Assembly: GCA_964034945.1 (NCBI GenBank)
Contig: OZ035961.1
Coordinates: forward strand, 2,641,001 to 2,705,000
Origin: Chrysopilus asiliformis
Lineage: Eukaryota; Arthropoda; Insecta; Diptera; Rhagionidae
Length of the DNA stretch: 64,000 bases
Direction: 5' to 3'
Part shown: positions 60,625 through 64,000 of the stretch, one piece after another
Layout: the number at the start of each line of letters is the position of its first letter
Numbering within the stretch: the stretch's first letter is position 1
Made by a program: the position numbers and the translations under genes
Notes under the pieces: model-generated
Databases searched by the model: none
Seen by the model: the letters and a program-made list of their open reading frames with translations, nothing else
Told to the model about the DNA's origin: nothing

Positions 60625-60864
60625 CTAACAACACACCACGGGTGAATCGAAATCCCCTTGAAATGGGGAAAAGAAGGAAAAATCAGTCGCCAAATATTTG
60701 ACAACGAGTAACAGTAGCAGTAAGCGAGTGGGGCTTCCCTTGCCGAAGCCGCCCCCTAGCACTCGGAAAAGTGAAAAACTCCTGAATGTGGCGCTGACGT
60801 AGCCCAGATAAAAACCAATGGTGAAAACGAATATGGTGGCTGTAAATGGGACAAATCGCATCAT
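60625..60864 (-). CDS. Possible small membrane-protein ORF or exon (uncertain)
   Basis: A 79-codon frame from ATG at 60864 to a stop at 60625-60627, open further upstream to at least 60927 without an ATG. It starts MMRFVPFTATIFVFTIGFYL and continues GYVSATFRS, a ~22-residue hydrophobic stretch like a signal anchor or single membrane span followed by basic residues; a second hydrophobic run (RLLLLLLVVKYL) comes later. Base composition is less AT-rich than in neighbouring DNA. I do not recognise the protein. It could be an exon of a gene running on the minus strand, a small ORF, or chance. Confidence 0.22.
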   Translation of the reverse strand: MMRFVPFTATIFVFTIGFYLGYVSATFRSFSLFRVLGGGFGKGSPTRLLLLLLVVKYLATDFSFFSPFQGDFDSPVVCC

Positions 60865-60929
60865 TCCTCCACTGTTTAGGTAGACGAGTCTGTGTAGACT
60901 CTTCTTATAATTTCCAGTCAAATTCACAT

Positions 60930-61929
60930 AATGTCGGCTAAATGTTAATTTTAATATTTGTTTTTGTTTATTTCATTTATGAACAAATACACTCAAAAAA
61001 TATTTGCAATCAAAATATTTGCCAGGAGGTGGTTCATTGTGTTCGTTCTTCTTGTCATGCCAAATAAAATGTTTGCCGCCGTATGAGGCAAAATATACGG
61101 CTGTGGCAGTTGACAGTTAGCCAACGTAATCATGATGATCGCTATTAATATACAGATTTATTTTTTAGGTAATAAGGGTCTTATTGTACATGTCCTTGTC
61201 TTTTCCGACTTTATCTTAACCACTTTTGAATTTTCATCTTAGAAAGGCGGAACACTATCGGCAATTACAATGAGCATAAAATGTCTGCAGCAAATCAAGA
61301 ATTGACACCTTCGCGGATACATGAGGCCAAGAACAGTTAGCCATCCTAGTTAAAAAAAAAATCCGTAGACACAATAAAGTAGACACAGCAATAAACAATA
61401 CCAATAATAATAATTAGTGTTCACCAACAATGTTGTACATGGCAAATAAAGTAGGAAACAATCCAGTTTTATTTTCTCGTGTATACTTTTCGCCCAAAAT
61501 AAAAATATAATGAAAAACTAAAATATTTATCCAGTTGTTTGCTAAATAATCGCCAGGTATTAGTTTAGCTGATTGCCCTGTCGATGTTGGTGGTGAAAAT
61601 TGGAAATGGATTTCGATGACAGTCAGCGTGGTGGCAGGCTTGCGCCTATATTGCATAATTGCTAGCCGTAAATATTTACCAGCAGTTTTTCCACTAGAGT
61701 AGATCAATGCGATTCATGTTGTTTAACTTGGTTTGATAAATACTAAACAAGCACCAATACTAGCAACGGCAATGACAACATGAGGAATAGGATCCAGTGT
61801 TTCAAATATTTTATTTGAAAGTATTTCTTTGCCAATTTAGTTAAAATCTTCTACTTTCCTAATAAGATGGATCTAAATCAAGATCTCATTGATTCATCAT
61901 GTATGTAGTGCGTAAAAAAAAGATTTTGC
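60930..61929. other. Intergenic, weak ORF only
   Basis: A 97-codon minus-strand frame (61414-61707) begins with TTG and has no recognisable domain; not supported as a gene. Confidence 0.4.
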
Positions 61930-62141
61930 CCGGACCATTTCTCGAGGTTACACGATTACCGAACTTCTCCTTCAATAGATCAATTGTTTGACCAGCTGTG
62001 TGGCATTGCTCGTTCGTGAACTTCACCATGATAAAAATGTAAACCTTGACTGACGTTTTAGCATTGCCAGATCATAAAAACAGATTTAGGGTGCGTTTTT
62101 ATTAAAATACAAAATCGTTATGTCCTTGTTGAAAGACCCTT
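61930..62141 (-). mobile_element. mariner-like element, copy 2, truncated
   Basis: 5' part only, from the AAGGGTCTTTC terminus (TA at 62142-62143) through the start codon to GAAATGGTCCGG, where similarity stops at 61930. It carries the same MVKFTNEQ/HTAGQ deletion junction as copy 1, so both come from one deleted source. Confidence 0.8.
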
Positions 62142-62432
62142 TATTTACAAAAAATTTCAAGTCGCTAACTCAACCCGTTCTCGAGTTATTTAAGATACGT
62201 AAAACGAACAGACCGACAGACTGATGCACGGACATCCTCATAATTTTGCATGAAACGGATTTCGAACAAATCAGAAAGTTTCTTTCTGCCCCCTTTCTCG
62301 AGTCGGTCTCCGTCATGGATACAATACTTTCCCTCTATGGCAGAAGAAAGTAAAAACAGTTCAGGTTGGGAAAGCAACGGAGAACAGCGGTCGTGTTTGT
62401 TGACGCGTCAAAGACGGGTGTAAGAGCTATAG

Positions 62433-62908
62433 TCATACCAATATATAAAACTGAGTTGGTGTCTGTCTGTTCCTCTTTCACGCAAAAACGGCTCAACCGA
62501 TTGACTTGAAATTGGGCATGAGTGTCTGTGGTAGTTCTGGTTCCAACCTAAGCATACGGAAAAGTTGCGCGAGGGATGGGGGGGTAAGGGGAGGGGGTAA
62601 AATGATATCGAAACTTAGCTCTTCCTCTATGTTACCATTTCGCGGGGAAACTACTGAACCGATTGGCCTGAAATTTGGCATAGATATTCGTTGGGGGTCC
62701 AGCCCCAAAATAGACCCATTGAAAGCTAGCCCGAGAGGTGGGGGAGTAAGGGTAGGGGGTAAAGTCATCTCGAAACTTAGCTCTTCCTCTATGTTACCCT
62801 TTCGCGGGGAAACTACCGAGCCGATTAGCCTGAAGTTTAGCTCCAACATAGACCATCAAAAAAAAAATTGAAAAAACTTAACCCGGAAACGACGGGTATG
62901 CAAGCTAG
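62433..62908 (+). mobile_element. Helitron-like element H15
   Basis: TC start (preceded by G rather than A), three modules, hairpin with one mismatch, CTAG end before T. Confidence 0.85.
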
Positions 62909-64000
62909 TAATTAAATAAAAGCGAACAGTTACAATAACAACAAGTTGTAGCTAAAAGTTAATTTTGAATGCAAAAAGATAAATTTAATATCAAAACATC
63001 ACACCGAAAATGTAATACTAGCAGAATCGCAACTAAAAGCAAATAAAATCACATTTAGATTTTCAGAAAAAATTGTTGCAGATAATGTATCAAAAAATAT
63101 TCAATAAAACAATATTTTTTTCCAAATCCAAAATTAAATTAAGATTTTTGCATAACATCTCTGACATTTGAAAGAATTGATTTTTAAATACTATTCTACA
63201 AATAACATATTTCCGCTTTGCATAAAAATAAAATGCTCTCCACCGTTCTATGTCTTCTGTTACACCCAGTATTAACTATAGAGATTTCCCAACGATTTTC
63301 CACAGACAAACTGAACCAACAAATTGATGTTTTAATTAAAAAGTTGACACCTCAAAACAAACAGCATCCTATTCAAACATATTGAACATTTTTCTAGTTT
63401 TCATTTATTCTATCCAAAAGGGACATCATCCTATTCAATTTTGTCTATTCTACAGGGAAATGGACATTTTCTTTATACGCTATACGTATGTTGAAATAGT
63501 TTGGGAAAAAAATCTTTTAATAAACTGGCCGCATGCGCATTCTATCACATTTACAGATACTTGTACACTTTTAAGAAAATAAGATGAACACAATATAAGA
63601 AATGAGAAAATCAACCAGCAATAAGCAAAGAAAACCAACCAAATATTATACTTAACATTTCCATAATAAATCTAAACTGCGTCCGATAACAATACATTAT
63701 CCTTTTGTAAACATACTATAGATGGACGGATCCTTTTTTAACCCCCAATATCAAAATTCATCATCATCATACGTCGCTGCACGTTAGACGCCTTACTCTA
63801 TACCAACCAAAGCGGACCTTTTAATGGAATGAAACGCTCAAATTCTTCCTTTTTCGTATATAAACATATATATTTTTTTACATAGGTAAAGACGATTCAT
63901 ACATACTTATGGTAACTACGACAAAGGACGGATCTGATAAGTTATATGAGATATATCTACTATCCACCTAGGTTTATCTCTATATATATATATATATATA
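62909..64000. other. AT-rich intergenic, ends in TA microsatellite
   Basis: No gene recognised. The last ~20 bases (63979-64000) are a pure TA repeat continuing off the window. Confidence 0.5.

Overview
The window looks like insect nuclear DNA, very probably from a fly (Diptera). It is AT-rich and mostly intergenic, and it carries one clear protein gene: an intact single-exon fork head (FoxA) gene at 19006-20319 on the + strand. Its N-terminus (MQKLY...), DNA-binding domain and last ~30 residues match what I recall of Drosophila Fork head. I cannot name the species from sequence alone. I see no tRNA, rRNA, CRISPR array or bacterial-type operon.

Layout. 1-14.8 kb is transposon-rich: a foldback element with a nested insert, a solo LTR, TWA-target MITEs, an internally deleted mariner split by a MITE, a Tigger-like MITE and two Helitron-like elements. 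14.85-21.88 kb is a roughly 7 kb island where I recognise at most one weak repeat; it holds the fkh upstream region, a probable long 5' leader, the coding exon and the 3'UTR with polyadenylation signals. 21.9-64 kb is a dense mosaic of short non-autonomous DNA transposons, many nested, with AT-rich spacers in which I recognise no gene except one weak membrane-protein-like ORF near 60.7 kb.

The dominant repeat is a Helitron-like family with about 15 copies or fragments. Complete copies start TC, end with a GC hairpin followed by GCAAGCTAG or GCAAGCTAA, usually lie between A and T, and contain variable numbers of an internal ~130-180 bp module. The next most striking group is a set of 219-393 bp elements flanked by TTAA (piggyBac-type target). 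Five sequence-unrelated families of these each carry a palindrome just inside the terminal repeat. A third group of foldback MITEs has 3-bp TTA/TAA duplications. One family in that group contains a fragment of a PIF/Harbinger transposase, which ties the group to that superfamily.

The transposons have no visible functional link to fkh. The main biological reading is a developmental regulator kept in a repeat-poor island inside a region repeatedly hit by small cut-and-paste and rolling-circle elements. Several nestings can be solved exactly because the target-site duplications survive. All superfamily assignments rest on termini, target duplications and remnant protein motifs read by eye; no database search was run.
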